64,000 nucleotides of DNA from Desulfobacteraceae bacterium. GTDB lineage: Bacteria > Desulfobacterota > DSM-4660 > Desulfatiglandales > Desulfatiglandaceae. Position numbers and translations under genes: made by a program. Below, one piece after another: positions 63,614 through 64,000 of this stretch. Each line of letters opens with the position of its first letter. Position 1 is the stretch's first letter. The notes under the pieces were generated by a model that made no database searches, was not told where the DNA came from, and was given only the letters and a program-made list of their open reading frames with translations. The stretch spans positions 1 through 64,000 of the forward strand of contig JAUWMR010000021.1 in NCBI GenBank assembly GCA_030613055.1. The letters are read 5' to 3'.

Positions 63614-64000
63614 CCGGTTTAAGCCCTAAAATTGTTCTATTTGGCTCCATTATTCAGCCCCCAATGTTAAGCAGATATCGATCTGATCAATGTTTACCCT
63701 AACGTTAACAGTATATCAGATAATTTATTTCGATTTTAAAACAATGTCCTTCCCCGCATAGCGGGAGTCAGAGCCAATCGGCTCTGCCTTTAAACCCGGC
63801 AAGGCGGGACACAAGTGCCTAAAATGCCTAAAGTTAATGAATTCTGCTATTTTAAAAATAAATACTCTATGACACCAATTAGCCGGCAAAAAGGGGCAAA
63901 CCCCTGAGGCGTTGTTTTATTAAATAGCACGCCGAAGGCGTACCACAACTTTAGGCACTTTAAACTTTAGGCATTTTAGGCACTTTTTTCTTCATAGCGC
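63614..64000. other. Non-coding right edge with short hairpins
   Basis: Contains CCCGC-ATA-GCGGG (63753-63765), the inverted core of the 41-bp repeat; CAGAGCC-AATC-GGCTCTG (63769-63786), a good hairpin; ACGCC-GAA-GGCGT (63929-63941); and a TTTAGGCACTTTA tract near the end that recurs near 37420. No gene seen. Confidence 0.5.

Overview
The window reads as a chromosomal segment of a Gram-negative anaerobe, most likely a member of the Desulfobacterota (former Deltaproteobacteria). Supporting signs are a BamD lipoprotein and a heptose-phosphate adenylyltransferase (outer membrane and LPS), a Sec-encoding selD, radical-SAM and ferredoxin-type proteins, a Gld-like ABC exporter operon, and many short palindromic intergenic repeats. 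The phylum call is an inference from gene content; no 16S rRNA gene is present.

Layout. 0-5 kb: an IHF/HU-like protein, a small membrane protein, two membrane signalling proteins (HAMP; cNMP-binding plus PAS), an FmdB-type zinc ribbon and a radical SAM enzyme. 5-12.7 kb: larC, pgpA, cinA, thpR, recA, alaS. 12.7-15.6 kb (minus): bamD, trxB, trxA and a rhodanese-like protein lacking the usual cysteine. 15.8-21 kb: a DUF362 ferredoxin protein and a four-gene ABC export operon. 21-29 kb: ilvE, mtnA, a SYLF lipoprotein, small membrane proteins, a decayed DUF4143 ATPase, an MBL hydrolase, a LysE transporter and an acyl-CoA synthetase. 29.6-34.2 kb: an ABC-F ATPase, selD with an in-frame UGA, and two cyclic-nucleotide-binding proteins. 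34.4-39.4 kb: a helicase-nuclease fusion, YkgJ, ComF, RfaE2 and tRNA-Arg(ACG). 39.4-42.7 kb is the accessory part: a YgjP-like peptidase, REP pairs, a GC-rich block, a nucleotidyltransferase and a transposase unit with inverted ends. 42.7-47.7 kb: Nudix, GHMP kinase and two PilT-type ATPases. 48.7-54.2 kb: panB-panE, elbB, a FAD-linked oxidase, an ABM protein and an HD protein. 54.2-60.4 kb (minus): the cell-shape cluster mreB-mreC-mreD-mrdA-rodA. 60.5-63.6 kb (plus): rpmH-rnpA-yidD-yidC-jag.

The most interesting signals are: (1) a non-autonomous mobile element of about 0.33 kb with 23-bp inverted ends and 8-bp target duplications, present twice in opposite orientation and once as a fragment, one full copy lying inside the mre/mrd cluster; (2) a transposase gene bounded by 24-bp inverted repeats; (3) a selenocysteine codon in selD with a hairpin just downstream; (4) an rnpA reading frame broken at a run of ten A; (5) a single protein joining an MrfA-like helicase to an MrfB-like exonuclease; (6) several other repeat families shared between distant spacers. 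No CRISPR array, rRNA operon or prophage was seen.
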